From: Peribacillus asahii | GTDB taxonomy: Bacteria > Bacillota > Bacilli > Bacillales > DSM-1321 | Direction: 5' to 3' | Assembly (NCBI RefSeq): GCF_003570725.1 | Contig: NZ_QWVS01000011.1 | Location: 91,062-155,061, forward strand | DNA: 64,000 nt | Part shown: one piece after another, positions 1 through 11,636 of the stretch | Numbering within the stretch: position 1 is the stretch's first letter | Layout: each line of letters opens with the position of its first letter | Made by a program: the position numbers and the translations under genes | Notes under the pieces: model-generated | The model's input: only the letters and a program-made list of their open reading frames with translations | The model's database searches: none | What the model was told of the DNA's origin: nothing

Positions 1-2
1 AT

Positions 3-164
3 ATTCGAGCTCGTTATGGACTCAATATTGTGGCTATTAAAAGGGGAACTAATATTAATGTTTCTCCACAGGCCCATGATGCCATTAACGCAGGTGATAT
101 TCTCATTGTAGTCGGCGCAGATACAGATATTAGTCGTTTTGAAAGAAAATTGTGTGGTGTTTAA
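3..164 (+). CDS. ktrC: KtrC-type K+ uptake regulatory subunit, C-terminal fragment
   Basis: Only the last 53 codons are present; the gene begins before the window. The fragment reads as a TrkA-C (RCK C-terminal) domain, with the typical closing segment of alternating hydrophobic residues AGDILIVVGADTDISRFE. In the KtrCD system this cytoplasmic subunit binds nucleotides and gates the KtrD potassium channel. The identification rests on this tail and on the neighbour, since ktrC (ykqB) lies next to rnjA in B. subtilis. A KtrA paralogue cannot be excluded from the fragment. Confidence 0.75.
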   Translation: MRARYGLNIVAIKRGTNINVSPQAHDAINAGDILIVVGADTDISRFERKLCGV

Positions 165-173
165 AGCATAAAA

Positions 174-207
174 AAGTAAGCATGTGAGTCGATGCTTGCT
201 TTTTTTG
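174..207 (+). terminator. Rho-independent terminator after ktrC
   Basis: A 9-bp stem (175-183 with 192-200, one G-U pair) is followed directly by seven T residues, 10 bases after the ktrC stop. Confidence 0.8.
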
Positions 208-250
208 TGCTTTTTACGATATATATAACGTAATAACGATTAGAATAACA

Positions 251-290
251 AAAAAAAGCCTCTAGCTAAAATGTGCTAGAGGCTTTTTTT
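251..290 (-). terminator. Terminator of rpoY-rnjA, bidirectional form
   Basis: A perfect 16-bp inverted repeat (251-266 with 275-290) has A7 and T7 flanks, so it can end transcription from either side. Its right arm overlaps the rnjA stop codon. Confidence 0.85.
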
Positions 291-1956
291 ATACTTCCAT
301 AATGATTGGTAAAATCATTGGACGACGTTTTGTTTTTTCATATAGGAATGGAGCTAGTGTGTCAGTAATTTCATTTTTAATTTCTGACCATTGTGTTGTT
401 TTACGCTCCATGACTTTGTTTAAGTGTTTAGAAATTAATGCTTGAGCATCGTTGATTAAGTCACCAGATTCTCTCATATAAACAAATCCACGAGAAATAA
501 TGTCTGGTCCTGCTGAGATTTTAAACTCTTTCATATTAATGCTGACAACGACAACAACCAATCCTTCCTCTGAAAGGATGCGACGGTCACGTAGAACGAT
601 ATTTCCGATGTCGCCAATTCCGTTTCCATCGATATAAACGGATCCAGAAGGGATTTTTCCAGCTACTTGCGCTGTGTTTTCGCTTAACGCAAGTACCTCG
701 CCGTTATCCATGATAAAGCAGTTTTCTTCAGGTACACCACAATCGATAGCATGTTGAGCGTGCAATTTTTGCATGCGATATTCTCCGTGAATTGGCATAA
801 AGAACTTCGGTTTAATTAGACGCAGCATTAGCTTTTGTTCTTGCTGACCGCCATGACCAGATGTGTGAATATCACTTAATGGTCCAGAGATGACATCTGC
901 ACCAGCTCGATATAACTGATTGATCGTTCTAGATACGCTGACTGTGTTCCCTGGAATAGGAGATGAAGAAAAGACCACGGTATCCCCAGGGATAATTTGG
1001 ATTTGACGATGCGTTCCGTTCGCAATACGAGAAAGGGCAGCCATCGGTTCGCCTTGGCTACCTGTACATAGAATTGTCACACGGTTAGCTGGCATTCTAT
1101 TGATGCTTTGTGCATCCATAAAAGTATCTTTTGGTGCAGTAATATAGCCTAGTTCTTGTCCAATTGTAATAGCTGCTTCCATACTGCGTCCAAAGACAGC
1201 GATTTTGCGTCCGTTTGCCACTGCTGCTTCGACAACTTGTTGAAGACGATGAATATTTGAAGCAAACGTAGCAAAAATAATTCGCCCATCTACTTTACGG
1301 AACACATCATGAATCGTATCGCCAACGCGACGTTCTGACATCGTAAAGTTAGGGACTTCACTGTTTGTACTATCTGATAGTAAACAAAGCACGCCCTCTT
1401 TTCCGATTTCAGCCATCTTTGTTAAGTTAGCTGGCTCACCGACAGGAGTAAAGTCGAATTTAAAATCTCCTGTATGGACGATTTGTCCAGGTGGTGTTTT
1501 GACAACAATTCCATATGAATCTGGAATACTGTGAGTTGTACGGAAGAAAGACACCGATGTTTTTCGGAATTTAATAACTTCATCTTCTGTAATTTCGATT
1601 AATTTTGTCTGACGTAATAGACCGTGCTCTTCTAATTTATTACGAAGCAGTCCAAGTGCAAGTTTACCACCGTATACAGGAATGTTTACTTTTCGAAGAA
1701 GGTAAGGAATTCCGCCAATATGGTCTTCATGCCCGTGCGTAATAAATACTCCCTTAATTTTATCTACATTTTTTTCTAAGTAGCTGTAATCAGGAATGAC
1801 ATAATCGATACCGAGAAGTTCATCTTCTGGGAATTTAATTCCAGCATCAATGATGACAATTTCGTCCTGAAATTGAACAGCATAAGTATTTTTACCGATT
1901 TCGCCTAGACCGCCCAATGCGAAAACGGCTGTTTGATCGTTTTTGACAAATTTCAT
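289..1956 (-). CDS. rnjA: Ribonuclease J1
   Basis: This is a 555-residue metallo-beta-lactamase/beta-CASP nuclease with 5'-to-3' exonuclease and endonuclease activity, central to mRNA decay and 16S rRNA maturation. The zinc motif HGHEDHIGG is at residues 74-82. The later beta-CASP histidine motifs are visible ([10 protein letters not shown] and PIHGEYRM), and a C-terminal domain follows. Length equals that of B. subtilis RNase J1. It starts 3 bases after rpoY and is co-transcribed with it. Identity is very secure. Confidence 0.97.
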   Translation of the reverse strand: MKFVKNDQTAVFALGGLGEIGKNTYAVQFQDEIVIIDAGIKFPEDELLGIDYVIPDYSYLEKNVDKIKGVFITHGHEDHIGGIPYLLRKVNIPVYGGKLALGLLRNKLEEHGLLRQTKLIEITEDEVIKFRKTSVSFFRTTHSIPDSYGIVVKTPPGQIVHTGDFKFDFTPVGEPANLTKMAEIGKEGVLCLLSDSTNSEVPNFTMSERRVGDTIHDVFRKVDGRIIFATFASNIHRLQQVVEAAVANGRKIAVFGRSMEAAITIGQELGYITAPKDTFMDAQSINRMPANRVTILCTGSQGEPMAALSRIANGTHRQIQIIPGDTVVFSSSPIPGNTVSVSRTINQLYRAGADVISGPLSDIHTSGHGGQQEQKLMLRLIKPKFFMPIHGEYRMQKLHAQHAIDCGVPEENCFIMDNGEVLALSENTAQVAGKIPSGSVYIDGNGIGDIGNIVLRDRRILSEEGLVVVVVSINMKEFKISAGPDIISRGFVYMRESGDLINDAQALISKHLNKVMERKTTQWSEIKNEITDTLAPFLYEKTKRRPMILPIIMEV

Positions 1957-1959
1957 AAA

Positions 1960-2172
1960 TTATCCTAGCTCCAATACTTTATAATCTTCGTTTTGTTTTT
2001 CATAATCTAAATAAGCTCCTTCAACAACTTCCACGTATTCTACGTTAAAGGGTTTTTGTTTTAACTTTTGACGAACGTCGCGAACAGATTTTCCCTCTAC
2101 ATAAAGAATTTGCGTGTTTTCTCTAATTGGAACCTCTGCTATATTTACTTGATGGTATACCTTAAAAATCAT
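1960..2172 (-). CDS. rpoY: DNA-directed RNA polymerase subunit epsilon
   Basis: A 70-residue protein of the DUF1447/RpoY family (YkzG), a small auxiliary RNA polymerase subunit of Firmicutes. It begins MIFKVYHQVN and contains the conserved segment TQILYVEGKSVRDVRQKL. It lies directly upstream of rnjA on the same strand with a 3-base gap, the conserved Bacillus arrangement. The start is preceded by a GAGGAGAG ribosome site. Confidence 0.93.
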   Translation of the reverse strand: MIFKVYHQVNIAEVPIRENTQILYVEGKSVRDVRQKLKQKPFNVEYVEVVEGAYLDYEKQNEDYKVLELG

Positions 2173-2548
2173 AATAATCTCTCCTCGTTTAATTACATTG
2201 CTTGTTTCATTATATATAAAAACAACAAATTTTTCATGTTTTACAACATCATACCAATAGAAAACTAGTTGTACTGCGTGTTAAACATCATATTAGTCAC
2301 ATAAAACTTTATTTGAATAATGAGTGATATGATAGACTATTGTTAATTAAAACTAATTAATCAATAAAACTGTACGTAAATAGTGTAACATATATGTATC
2401 GTTGGAAACGCCTATATATGTAATCCGTAAGAAGTACACTTAAATAAAACTTTACAATAAGGAAGAAGTCCTTCGCAAGTTTTAGAAGGACCGTTTTAAA
2501 AAAATATCGCAAATAGGTAATGTACCAGTAGATTAAGTTGACGCAAAT
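2173..2548. other. Intergenic region upstream of rpoY
   Basis: AT-rich spacer. On the minus strand a TATAAT box lies about 40 bases before the rpoY start, but with no convincing -35. An inverted repeat with 7-bp arms (2468-2474 and 2485-2491) followed by CGTTTT could be a weak plus-strand terminator. No open frame with a ribosome site was seen apart from the small gene starting at 2632. Confidence 0.4.
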
Positions 2549-2632
2549 TCATAGAGGTACTTTAGGCGATGGATTTTTTCTAAGAAGATCATTCCATTGT
2601 TTAAGCAGTTTTTTACGCAGCTTTTTTAACAT
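2549..2632 (-). CDS. Unrecognised 27-residue basic peptide
   Basis: This short frame encodes a strongly basic, probably amphipathic helix (starts MLKKLRKKLLKQWNDLL, ends SPKVPL) with nine Lys/Arg in the first 19 residues. An AAGGGAG ribosome site sits 10 bases before the ATG. A good sigma-A-like promoter (TTTACA, 16 bases, TACAAT) lies just upstream and would give a leader of only about 17 bases. I do not recognise the family. Size and charge recall the small basic Fur-regulated peptides of Bacillus, but there is no sequence match I can claim. The promoter plus ribosome site argue for a real gene. Confidence 0.5.
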   Translation of the reverse strand: MLKKLRKKLLKQWNDLLRKNPSPKVPL

Positions 2633-2655
2633 GGTGATCACGCTCCCTTGATATT

Positions 2656-2683
2656 ATTGTATAGCAATATTTAATAATGTAAA
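2656..2683 (-). promoter_or_regulatory. Sigma-A-type promoter of the 27-residue peptide gene
   Basis: On the minus strand a TTTACA -35 (2678-2683) and TACAAT -10 (2656-2661) are separated by 16 bases. The predicted transcription start near 2649 falls on the ribosome site itself. Confidence 0.55.
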
Positions 2684-2908
2684 TATTTCTTTGTAGTACT
2701 TGCCGTATTTTTCTAAAAAGCGGTAGTCGATATAGTAACCATTTGAAATACAAGAGTGGTTTATTCATCATTATCATATGTCATTTTGGTAATAAATTAC
2801 GTTGATAAATATGGGAATTTGAATGAAGTAGAAAAGAAATGGTGACTTGACTAATAAATAGGGAAATTTATTACATAATGAAAACAAATGATAGGAAGTG
2901 AAGGTAGA

Positions 2909-3679
2909 GTGAAAATTGTATTTTTTGATATAGATGGCACGTTACTTGATCATGATAAGAAATTACCAAGTTCAACAAAAAAAGCGATTAAACAATTACA
3001 GAATAATGGGGTTTTTGTGGCCATTGCAACAGGGCGTTCGCCGTTTATGTTCGAATCGTTACGAGAAGAATTAAACATTGATACGTTTGTAAGTTTTAAT
3101 GGGCAATATGTAGTATTTGAAAAAGAAGTGGTCTATCGAAATCCATTAAAGATTAGTGAGCTGAAAAAGCTGCATGAAACGGCAGAGAAATATAATCATA
3201 CTCCGATTGTTTTTATGGATGAAGCAACAATGAAATCTAGTGTGGCCAACCATGAGCGAATCCAAGAAGCGTTAGGAAGTTTGCGGTTCCCGCATCCTGA
3301 TGTAGAAGCGGATTTCTATGAACAGCACGATGTATATCAAGCGTTGTTATTTTGTACAGAAGAGGAAGAGGAGCGATTTAGCGAGCACTGTGACTCCTTC
3401 CGTTTTATCCGTTGGCATCAATATTCTACGGATGTTCTGCCGAGTGATGGTTCAAAGGCGGAAGGAATTAAAATGCTTATGGAACATGTTGGGTTTCAGT
3501 TAGAAGATGTTTATGCATTTGGGGATGGACTAAATGATATTGAGATGCTAGAAGCCGTTGGTCATGGTATAGCGATGGGGAATGCTGCTTCAACTGTAAA
3601 GGAACATGCGGATTATGTAACAAAAGATGTGGGGGAAGAAGGAATTTATTATGGATTAAAGAAACTGCAGCTTATTTGA
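2909..3679 (+). CDS. ykrA: HAD-superfamily hydrolase, Cof/YkrA type
   Basis: A 256-residue Cof-type (HAD IIB) phosphatase. Motif I is DIDGT at residues 7-11 and motif IV is GDGLNDIEML near the C-terminus; a cap domain lies between. These enzymes dephosphorylate small sugar phosphates or nucleotides; the substrate here is unknown. The GTG at 2909 is preferred over an upstream in-frame ATG because AGGAAGTGAAGG precedes it and the protein then starts at the usual MKIVFFDIDGT. The position between rpoY and def matches B. subtilis ykrA. Confidence 0.88.
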   Translation: MKIVFFDIDGTLLDHDKKLPSSTKKAIKQLQNNGVFVAIATGRSPFMFESLREELNIDTFVSFNGQYVVFEKEVVYRNPLKISELKKLHETAEKYNHTPIVFMDEATMKSSVANHERIQEALGSLRFPHPDVEADFYEQHDVYQALLFCTEEEEERFSEHCDSFRFIRWHQYSTDVLPSDGSKAEGIKMLMEHVGFQLEDVYAFGDGLNDIEMLEAVGHGIAMGNAASTVKEHADYVTKDVGEEGIYYGLKKLQLI

Positions 3680-3740
3680 AGATTGTGTTACATAGCATTG
3701 TGTGTAACACATATGAGCCAAAAACAACAGTGTCATGTAA

Positions 3741-3775
3741 AAAGAGCCTCCCTTGCATAGCGCAAGAGAGGCTTC
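3741..3775 (-). terminator. Terminator of def
   Basis: A hairpin with 6 + 5 bp arms and one mismatch (3746-3757 with 3763-3774) is followed on the minus strand by CTTTTT. It lies 45 bases past the def stop. Confidence 0.75.
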
Positions 3776-3819
3776 TCGTAGTTTACTAACAATTAAGTTC
3801 TTGAAGCTGAAGTTTCATT

Positions 3820-4374
3820 CTACCTTTCGATGGCGATTGAGTTGGGTGGAATACTAAAAGGGTCTTCTTTATTAATATGATCATAAAACATAATTCCGTT
3901 TAGATGGTCGATTTCATGTTGAAAGCAAATAGCGGCAAGTCCTTTTAGTCTAAGTTTGACTTCTTCGCCTTCAAGTGTCGTTCCAGTTACGGTAATTCTA
4001 GCATACCGAGGAACATAACCAGGTACAACGCGATCCACAGAGAGGCAGCCTTCACCAGCTGTTAAATAAGCCTTTTCCACAGAATGACTAATAATTTTTG
4101 GGTTGAAGAGGGCATAACTATATAATTTACCCTTACCATCTGTTAAATGGACGGCAATCATTCGTTTTGATATATTAATTTGTGGAGCGGCGAGTCCGAT
4201 TCCGGGACGTAAATTGTATTGTTGAACTAGTTCTGGATTTTGACTGTTTTGTACATACTCCATTAGGCTGGCTAAAATTTGTTTATCTTCTTCTGACGCA
4301 GGAAGAGGAACTGCCTCAGCTACTTTTCTTAAGGTAGGTTCTCCTTCTTTAATAATATCTTTTGTTGTTAACAT
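3820..4374 (-). CDS. def: Peptide deformylase
   Basis: This iron/zinc enzyme removes the N-formyl group from new proteins. All three signature motifs are present: GIGLAAPQ, EGCLSV (metal-ligand Cys) and HEIDH (two metal His plus catalytic Glu). With the ATG at 4374 the protein has 184 residues, the same as B. subtilis DefB (YkrB). An in-frame GTG nine bases upstream is part of the GGGGTG ribosome site and is rejected. The inserted loop before the GLAAPQ motif is typical of the Gram-positive type 2 enzymes. Confidence 0.95.
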   Translation of the reverse strand: MLTTKDIIKEGEPTLRKVAEAVPLPASEEDKQILASLMEYVQNSQNPELVQQYNLRPGIGLAAPQINISKRMIAVHLTDGKGKLYSYALFNPKIISHSVEKAYLTAGEGCLSVDRVVPGYVPRYARITVTGTTLEGEEVKLRLKGLAAICFQHEIDHLNGIMFYDHINKEDPFSIPPNSIAIER

Positions 4375-4455
4375 GTTTTGCACCCCGATTTTTTTATGTA
4401 TGTTATCATTTTAACAAAATGAACAAGAAATTGTTAAATAGATACACAAAATAGG

Positions 4456-4488
4456 ATAAAAAATGAAGCGGGGAGTAAGAACTCCCCA
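4456..4488 (-). terminator. Terminator of the YjcZ-family gene
   Basis: GGGGAGT and ACTCCCC arms (4470-4476 with 4481-4487) form a 7-bp stem with a 4-base loop. A T6 tract follows shortly on the minus strand. Confidence 0.75.
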
Positions 4489-4507
4489 ATCTTACCATAT
4501 AGTCATA

Positions 4508-4654
4508 TTAGAAGCACAGACAAGCACCGACGATAATAAGCAGAATGAATAGGACAACGATTAACGCAAATCCTCCTACTGCACCGCAGCCACCATAACC
4601 GTAGGAAGGAGCAACAGGGTAACAACAAGCTTGATTATAGCCTCCGTAGAACAT
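4508..4654 (-). CDS. YjcZ family sporulation membrane peptide
   Basis: A 48-residue peptide with a Tyr/Gly/Cys-rich N-terminal half (MFYGGYNQACCYPV) and one hydrophobic C-terminal helix (FALIVVLFILLIIVGA). This is the layout of the YjcZ/YhfT-type sporulation peptides found in Bacillus spore preparations; their function is poorly known. A GGAGG ribosome site lies 7 bases before the ATG and a terminator follows the stop. Not in B. subtilis at this locus. Confidence 0.85.
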   Translation of the reverse strand: MFYGGYNQACCYPVAPSYGYGGCGAVGGFALIVVLFILLIIVGACLCF

Positions 4655-4809
4655 ATGTGATACCTCCATATATAATATTTTGAAACATGATCATTTTGGT
4701 TTCCCAAACGATTACTATAGCCTATGCATAACGCAGCAAATCGTGTAGGCGGGGGCCCTGTTCATAAATAAATTCATCAATAAAATTATGAAGGGGAGGT
4801 AAGTGATGG

Positions 4810-5469
4810 ATGCATAAACATTTGAGTATACTAGCTATTGTATTATGCTCGACCATTTTGTTATCAGGGTGTTGGGCCAGTGTCTCTCCAGAGGAAAAAG
4901 TGTATCGAATACTAGAAGAGTCAGTAAAGAAAGAACATGAATTTGAAGAACAGCATAAACGAATTACACAGTTAGAAAAGGAAGAAAAGAAAATATATAA
5001 AGACATTATTGAATTAGGTTGGCGGCAATCAGATTCTATTAGAGTTTTAGCGGAAGAGGCTTTGGATAATATTGAGAAAAGAGAAAAATTTCTTGCCGTG
5101 GAACATAAAAAAATTCAGGCTTCTCAGAAAACATCCATGAAAATGGAAGACCAAATTGATAAAATCGAACGAAAAGAAATAGAGAAACAAGTCATAACCC
5201 TTCATAAGACGATGAACAAACGTTACGAAACGTATGAGAAGTTATATGAAGCATATGGGCAAAGTTTAGTTTATGATCGAGAATTATATGAAATGTTTAC
5301 AAAGGAAACCTTGAAAATGGATCAGCTGCAAGAACAAATTGAAAAAATAAATAAAAGTTATGAAAAAGTACTGCGTTATTATGAACAATTTAATGAATTA
5401 ACAGAAAAATTTATGAGACAAAAAGCAGATTTTTATCGAAAAAATGAACTAGGAAATGATGAAGAATGA
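4810..5469 (+). CDS. ykyA: YkyA-family coiled-coil lipoprotein
   Basis: A 219-residue secreted protein with a lipoprotein signal peptide ending in the lipobox LLSGC (Cys about residue 21). The rest is a highly charged, Lys/Glu-rich coiled coil, as in the YkyA family (PF10368). It is predicted to be anchored on the outer face of the membrane. A GGGGAGGT ribosome site lies 9 bases before the ATG. It sits directly upstream of pdhA, as in B. subtilis, but a terminator separates the two. Molecular role unknown. Confidence 0.85.
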   Translation: MHKHLSILAIVLCSTILLSGCWASVSPEEKVYRILEESVKKEHEFEEQHKRITQLEKEEKKIYKDIIELGWRQSDSIRVLAEEALDNIEKREKFLAVEHKKIQASQKTSMKMEDQIDKIERKEIEKQVITLHKTMNKRYETYEKLYEAYGQSLVYDRELYEMFTKETLKMDQLQEQIEKINKSYEKVLRYYEQFNELTEKFMRQKADFYRKNELGNDEE

Positions 5470-5497
5470 AAACTGGCTGATTGGCCAGTTTTTTTGT
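5468..5497 (+). terminator. Terminator of ykyA
   Basis: An AACTGGC / GCCAGTT stem with a short loop is followed by T7, directly after the ykyA stop. Confidence 0.85.
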
Positions 5498-7116
<1,619 letters not shown>

Positions 7117-7119
7117 GCC

Positions 7120-8097
7120 ATGGCTCAAATGACGATGATTCAAGCGATTACAGATGCATTACGTACAGAGTTGCGTAATGATGAAAATGTATTGGTTTTT
7201 GGAGAGGATGTTGGAGTAAACGGTGGGGTTTTCCGTGCAACGGAAAATCTGCAAAAAGAATTTGGTGAAGAGCGTGTCTTTGATACACCACTTGCTGAAT
7301 CTGGAATTGGTGGTTTGGCAGTAGGGTTATCTCTACAAGGTTTCCGTCCGGTTCCTGAAATTCAGTTCTTTGGATTTGTTTATGAGGTCATTGATTCGAT
7401 TAGCGGTCAATTGGCGCGTATGCGCTATCGTTCAGGCGGACGCTATAACGCACCAGTAACGATTCGTTCACCATTTGGCGGCGGTGTACATACACCGGAG
7501 TTACATGCTGATAGTTTAGAGGGACTAATGGCACAACAACCAGGATTAAAAGTCGTCATTCCTTCAACACCTTATGATGCAAAAGGGTTATTAATTTCAG
7601 CCATTCGTGATAATGATCCAGTTATTTTCCTTGAACATATGAAATTATATCGTTCATTTCGCCAAGAAGTACCAGAAGAAGAGTATAGCATTCCTCTAGG
7701 AAAAGCGGACGTAAAACGTGAAGGTACTGATCTTTCTATTATTACGTATGGAGCGATGGTTCAGGAATCTATTAAAGCAGCTGAAGAATTAGCGAAAGAA
7801 GGTCATTCTGTTGAGGTGGTTGATTTACGTACCATTTCTCCATTAGATATTGAAACAATTATTGCTTCTGTTGAAAAAACAGGACGAGCAATTGTTGTTC
7901 AAGAAGCACAAAAACAAGCAGGGATCGCAGCTAATGTTGTATCAGAAATTACAGAACGTGCCATTTTAAGTTTAGATGCTCCTGTGTTACGTGTTGCTGC
8001 ACCAGATACAGTATATCCGTTCTCACAAGCTGAACAAGTATGGTTACCGAATTATAAAGATATTATTGAAACGGCAACAAAAGTATTGAAGTTTTAA
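7120..8097 (+). CDS. pdhB: Pyruvate dehydrogenase E1 component, beta subunit
   Basis: A 325-residue transketolase-like subunit that completes the E1 heterotetramer active site. Features include the N-terminal FGEDVG segment, the [10 protein letters not shown] stretch and the RSPFGGG loop. An AAGGAG ribosome site lies inside the end of pdhA. A 122-base gap separates it from pdhC, wide enough for an internal promoter or processing site, as known for B. subtilis pdh. Confidence 0.96.
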   Translation: MAQMTMIQAITDALRTELRNDENVLVFGEDVGVNGGVFRATENLQKEFGEERVFDTPLAESGIGGLAVGLSLQGFRPVPEIQFFGFVYEVIDSISGQLARMRYRSGGRYNAPVTIRSPFGGGVHTPELHADSLEGLMAQQPGLKVVIPSTPYDAKGLLISAIRDNDPVIFLEHMKLYRSFRQEVPEEEYSIPLGKADVKREGTDLSIITYGAMVQESIKAAEELAKEGHSVEVVDLRTISPLDIETIIASVEKTGRAIVVQEAQKQAGIAANVVSEITERAILSLDAPVLRVAAPDTVYPFSQAEQVWLPNYKDIIETATKVLKF

Positions 8098-8219
8098 TCC
8101 TACTTTTTGAAGAAACGGTAAAGTGATTGTCAGATAATTTGACAAGGATAATCAGAAATTCGTGACAAATGACTTTATTCGCAGCACTAAGTATGATTTA
8201 ATATAGGAGGTTGAGTTCA

Positions 8220-9527
8220 GTGGCATTTCAATTTAGACTCCCTGATATCGGAGAAGGTATACATGAAGGTGAAATAGTAAAGTGGTTTGTAAAGCCAGGA
8301 GACAAAGTTCAGGAAGACGACGTTCTTTGTGAAGTTCAAAATGATAAAGCCGTCGTAGAAATTCCATCTCCTGTTGAAGGAACGGTGGAAGACATTCTTG
8401 TAGAAGAAGGAACGGTTGCCGTTGTTGGTGATGTTCTTGTTACATTTGACGCTCCTGGGTATGAACATCTTAAGTTTAAAGGGGATCATGAGGAGGAAAA
8501 AACAGAAGACGTTAGTAAGGCGGAAGCTGAAACTCAGGCAACAACTGAGGTTGTTCAAGAGTCATCTCCTGCTCCAGCAGCGGATGTTGATTCAAGTCGT
8601 CGTATTATTGCGATGCCTTCTGTGAGAAAGTATGCACGAGAACAAGGGGTAAATATTCGCTTAGTTACAGGTTCGGGAGATAATGGGCGCATTATGAAGG
8701 AAGACATTATGGCTTACATAAATGGTCAAACAGCTCCACAAGAAGAAACTGAACAAGCTGAAGCTTCGCAACAACAAGAAACGGAAACAACAGTTGCTGA
8801 AACAGTTGTGATTCCTGAGGGGCAATATCCAGAAACGCGTGAGAAAGTAAGTGCAATGAGAAAAGCGATTGCCAAAGCAATGGTGAAATCTAAACAAACG
8901 GCTCCGCACGTTACATTAATGGATGAAGTCGATGTTACGCAACTTGTTGCTCACCGTAAAAAGTTCAAAGAGGTTGCTGCTGCTAAAGGAATTAAGTTAA
9001 CTTTCTTGCCTTATGTTGTTAAAGCGTTAACAAGTGCATTACGTGAGTATCCTATACTTAATACATCCTTTGATGATGAGACGAGTGAAATTATCCATAA
9101 GCATTATTTCAATATTGGAATTGCTGCCGATACAGATAAAGGTTTACTCGTTCCCGTTGTAAAAGATGCAGATCGCAAATCGCCCTTTGCTATTTCAAAA
9201 GAGATTAATGAGTTAGCTGATAAAGCTCGTGAAGGTAAATTGACTCCTGGAGAAATGAAAGGGGCTTCCTGTACGATTACGAATATCGGTTCTGCAGGAG
9301 GTCAATGGTTTACCCCGATCATTAACCATCCAGAAGTTGCTATTCTCGGGATTGGGCGTATAGCTGAAAAAGCCATTGTTCGTGATGGAGAAATTATTGC
9401 AGCTCCAGTCTTGGCACTGTCTTTAAGCTTTGATCACCGTATCATTGATGGTGCGACAGGTCAAAATGCCTTAAATCATATTAAAAAGTTACTGAATGAC
9501 CCAGAATTATTGTTAATGGAGGCGTAA
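8220..9527 (+). CDS. pdhC: Pyruvate dehydrogenase E2, dihydrolipoyl acetyltransferase
   Basis: A 435-residue core subunit of the pyruvate dehydrogenase complex. One N-terminal lipoyl domain carries the lipoylated Lys43 in [10 protein letters not shown]. An Ala/Pro/Glu-rich linker follows, then the E1/E3-binding domain (about 125-165), a second linker, and the catalytic domain ending in [10 protein letters not shown] (catalytic His near 406). The GTG at 8220 is chosen because AGGAGG lies 9 bases upstream and the product then begins [13 protein letters not shown] as in relatives. A TTG at 8211 abuts the ribosome site and is unlikely. Confidence 0.96.
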   Translation: MAFQFRLPDIGEGIHEGEIVKWFVKPGDKVQEDDVLCEVQNDKAVVEIPSPVEGTVEDILVEEGTVAVVGDVLVTFDAPGYEHLKFKGDHEEEKTEDVSKAEAETQATTEVVQESSPAPAADVDSSRRIIAMPSVRKYAREQGVNIRLVTGSGDNGRIMKEDIMAYINGQTAPQEETEQAEASQQQETETTVAETVVIPEGQYPETREKVSAMRKAIAKAMVKSKQTAPHVTLMDEVDVTQLVAHRKKFKEVAAAKGIKLTFLPYVVKALTSALREYPILNTSFDDETSEIIHKHYFNIGIAADTDKGLLVPVVKDADRKSPFAISKEINELADKAREGKLTPGEMKGASCTITNIGSAGGQWFTPIINHPEVAILGIGRIAEKAIVRDGEIIAAPVLALSLSFDHRIIDGATGQNALNHIKKLLNDPELLLMEA

Positions 9528-9532
9528 TCATC

Positions 9533-10945
9533 ATGGTAGTAGGAGATTTTCCAATTGAAACAGATACTTTAGTCATCGGATCTGGCCCAGGAGGGTATGT
9601 AGCAGCAATTCGTGCAGCACAGCTTGGTCAAAAAGTAACAGTTGTTGAAAAAGGTGCAATTGGTGGGGTTTGCTTAAATGTAGGATGTATCCCATCTAAA
9701 GCATTAATTGAAGCAGGACATCGTTTCCATAATGCACAGCATTCAGAAAACATTGGGATTACTGCAGAAAACGTAAAAATCGATTTTTCAAAAGTACAAG
9801 CATGGAAAGAATCGGTTGTTAATAAATTAACAGGCGGCGTAAGCGGTCTATTAAAAGGAAATAACATTGAAGTTGTTGCTGGTGAAGCATATTTTGTAGA
9901 TGCTAACAATGTACGTGTGATGACTGAAAACTCAGCTCAAACTTATACATTCAAACATGCAATTATTGCAACTGGATCTACACCGGTTGAAATCCCAGCT
10001 TTCAAATATTCTAAACGTGTTATTAACTCTACAGGAGCTCTTGCTCTTGAAGAAGTTCCATCTTCTATGGTTGTAATCGGTGGAGGAGTTATCGGGGTTG
10101 AACTTGGTAGCGCTTATGCAAACATGGGCACAAAATTAACAATTCTTGAAGGATCAGATGATATCTTCTCAGGTGCTTACGAAAAACAAATGACAACTCT
10201 AGTGAAGAAAAACCTAAAGAGTAAAGGTGTAGAAGTTGTTACAAAAGCACTTGCGAAAGGTGTAGAAGAAACAGAAAACGGCGTTATTGTAACGTATGAA
10301 GTAAAAGGTGAAGAGAAGAAAATCGAAGCTGATTACTTACTTGTTACAGTTGGTCGTCGTCCAAATACTTCTGATATCGGTCTTGAGCAAGTTGGTATTA
10401 ACCTAACTGATAGAGGCTTAATTGAAACAGATCAACAAGGCCGCACAAATATACCAAACATCTTTGCTATTGGTGACGTTGTGTCTGGTCCACAATTAGC
10501 ACACAAAGCATCTTACGAAGGTAAAATTGCAGCTGAAGCAATTGCTGGACACCCTTCTGAAATTGACTATTTAGGAATCCCAGCTGTTGTATTCTCTGAG
10601 CCAGAATTAGCGACTGTAGGATTTACTGAGGCACAAGCGAAGGAAGCAGGAATTGAGGCAATTGGTTCTAAATTCCCATACGGTGCAAACGGCCGTGCGC
10701 TTTCTTTAAATGCGACAGACGGTTTTGTGAAGCTTGTGACTCGTAAAGAAGATGGATTAGTAATTGGTGCGCAAATTGCTGGTGCAAATGCATCTGATAT
10801 CATTGCTGAACTAGGACTTGCTATTGAAGCAGGTATGACAGCTGAAGATATTGCGATGACTATTCATGCACATCCATCATTAGGAGAAATTACAATGGAA
10901 GCTGCTGAAGTAGCTCTAGGCACTCCTATCCATATTATTAAATAA
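9533..10945 (+). CDS. pdhD: Dihydrolipoyl dehydrogenase (E3)
   Basis: A 470-residue FAD disulfide oxidoreductase that reoxidises dihydrolipoamide and makes NADH, shared by 2-oxoacid dehydrogenase complexes. The FAD motif [13 protein letters not shown] is followed by the redox-active pair Cys47/Cys52 in [13 protein letters not shown]. The NAD motif is [14 protein letters not shown], and the C-terminal catalytic pair lies in HAHPSLGE. Last gene of the operon; a strong terminator follows. Confidence 0.97.
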   Translation: MVVGDFPIETDTLVIGSGPGGYVAAIRAAQLGQKVTVVEKGAIGGVCLNVGCIPSKALIEAGHRFHNAQHSENIGITAENVKIDFSKVQAWKESVVNKLTGGVSGLLKGNNIEVVAGEAYFVDANNVRVMTENSAQTYTFKHAIIATGSTPVEIPAFKYSKRVINSTGALALEEVPSSMVVIGGGVIGVELGSAYANMGTKLTILEGSDDIFSGAYEKQMTTLVKKNLKSKGVEVVTKALAKGVEETENGVIVTYEVKGEEKKIEADYLLVTVGRRPNTSDIGLEQVGINLTDRGLIETDQQGRTNIPNIFAIGDVVSGPQLAHKASYEGKIAAEAIAGHPSEIDYLGIPAVVFSEPELATVGFTEAQAKEAGIEAIGSKFPYGANGRALSLNATDGFVKLVTRKEDGLVIGAQIAGANASDIIAELGLAIEAGMTAEDIAMTIHAHPSLGEITMEAAEVALGTPIHIIK

Positions 10946-10961
10946 TTAACGTGATGTTTTT

Positions 10962-10993
10962 AGCACACTGCTTTTTAGCAGTGTGCTTTTTGC
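10962..10993 (+). terminator. Terminator of pdhABCD
   Basis: A perfect 10-bp stem (AGCACACTGC with GCAGTGTGCT) and T5 lie 17 bases after the pdhD stop. Confidence 0.9.
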
Positions 10994-11250
10994 GTTATCC
11001 GGCACTTAATGGAGGTAGGACTCCTACCTTAAGCTTATGAGGAAACAAAGAGATAAATGGGAACTGCCCTCATCTAGTTGCGGCCCCTAGCTCCGCCTTT
11101 ATAGTAAAAGTTCGATTGGTAAACTTTCACCAATCAGGTTCATATGGTCACTTGATTGAAGTGAAGCGAGATTTTAGTGACCGTAGAACGTGGCTAACTA
11201 TCAGTGAGGGATGAAGGGAAACCCTCACTGATAGAAAAGTTTTACTTTAT
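10994..11250 (+). repeat. Dispersed structured repeat, copy A
   Basis: About 257 bases, beginning at the pdhD terminator. It shares with copies B and C the blocks CTTAAGCTTATGAGGAA, TCATCTAGTTGCGGC, a TAGTAAAAG/TCGATTGG core and the 3' end AAGTTTTACTTTAT. Three internal stems are visible: 11114-11120 with 11129-11135, 11146-11152 with 11176-11182, and a perfect 13-bp stem 11198-11210 with 11222-11234. There is no protein-coding frame with a ribosome site. Likely a non-autonomous mobile or RNA element; identity unknown. Confidence 0.7.
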
Positions 11251-11377
11251 AGAGGAATGAATGGTTTGTCTATAAAATTTTGATCAATGGAAATGGATAG
11301 CAGAAGCGTTACATAAGATGAAACTATAGAAGTTTTAATGGATGCCCATAGATTTAGAAATGAATGGAGTGACTAAT

Positions 11378-11626
11378 GTGAAAAAATATTGTGTTTTCCT
11401 TTTTCAATTAATCATTTGGAGCAGCTATACGCTTGCGGAATGGTTGTCAATGAATGATCGCTTCTTCTATAAATCACTAATGTTTCTTCTGTTTTCCTAT
11501 TTCGCTATTTATATTGGAAAGCTTATTTTACAATCAACTAAACAGACGCTGTTAGTAACCGTGATGAGTTTGTTTTGTTATGGGGTCTTGCAAATTTGTT
11601 TGGAAGTGATTATTCCTATTCATTAA
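11378..11626 (+). CDS. Small membrane protein, function unknown
   Basis: An 82-residue protein with three hydrophobic segments (about 4-20, 30-48 and 56-78) and few charges, so an integral membrane protein. The GTG at 11378 is chosen because TGGAG lies 8 bases before it; an in-frame ATG at 11342 has no ribosome site. It occupies the place of slp in B. subtilis (after pdhD) but lacks a lipobox, so it is not Slp. I do not recognise a family. Confidence 0.6.
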   Translation: MKKYCVFLFQLIIWSSYTLAEWLSMNDRFFYKSLMFLLFSYFAIYIGKLILQSTKQTLLVTVMSLFCYGVLQICLEVIIPIH

Positions 11627-11636
11627 AAGAATTTCT

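Noticed and set aside
2755..2790. Possible Fur box near TCATCATTATCATATG
   Set aside because: Only about 11 of 15 positions fit the 7-1-7 pattern, and it lies some 80 bases upstream of the small peptide's -35, away from any other promoter.
4722..5006. 94-codon minus-strand frame over ykyA
   Set aside because: Antisense to a lipoprotein gene with a clear start, signal peptide and terminator.
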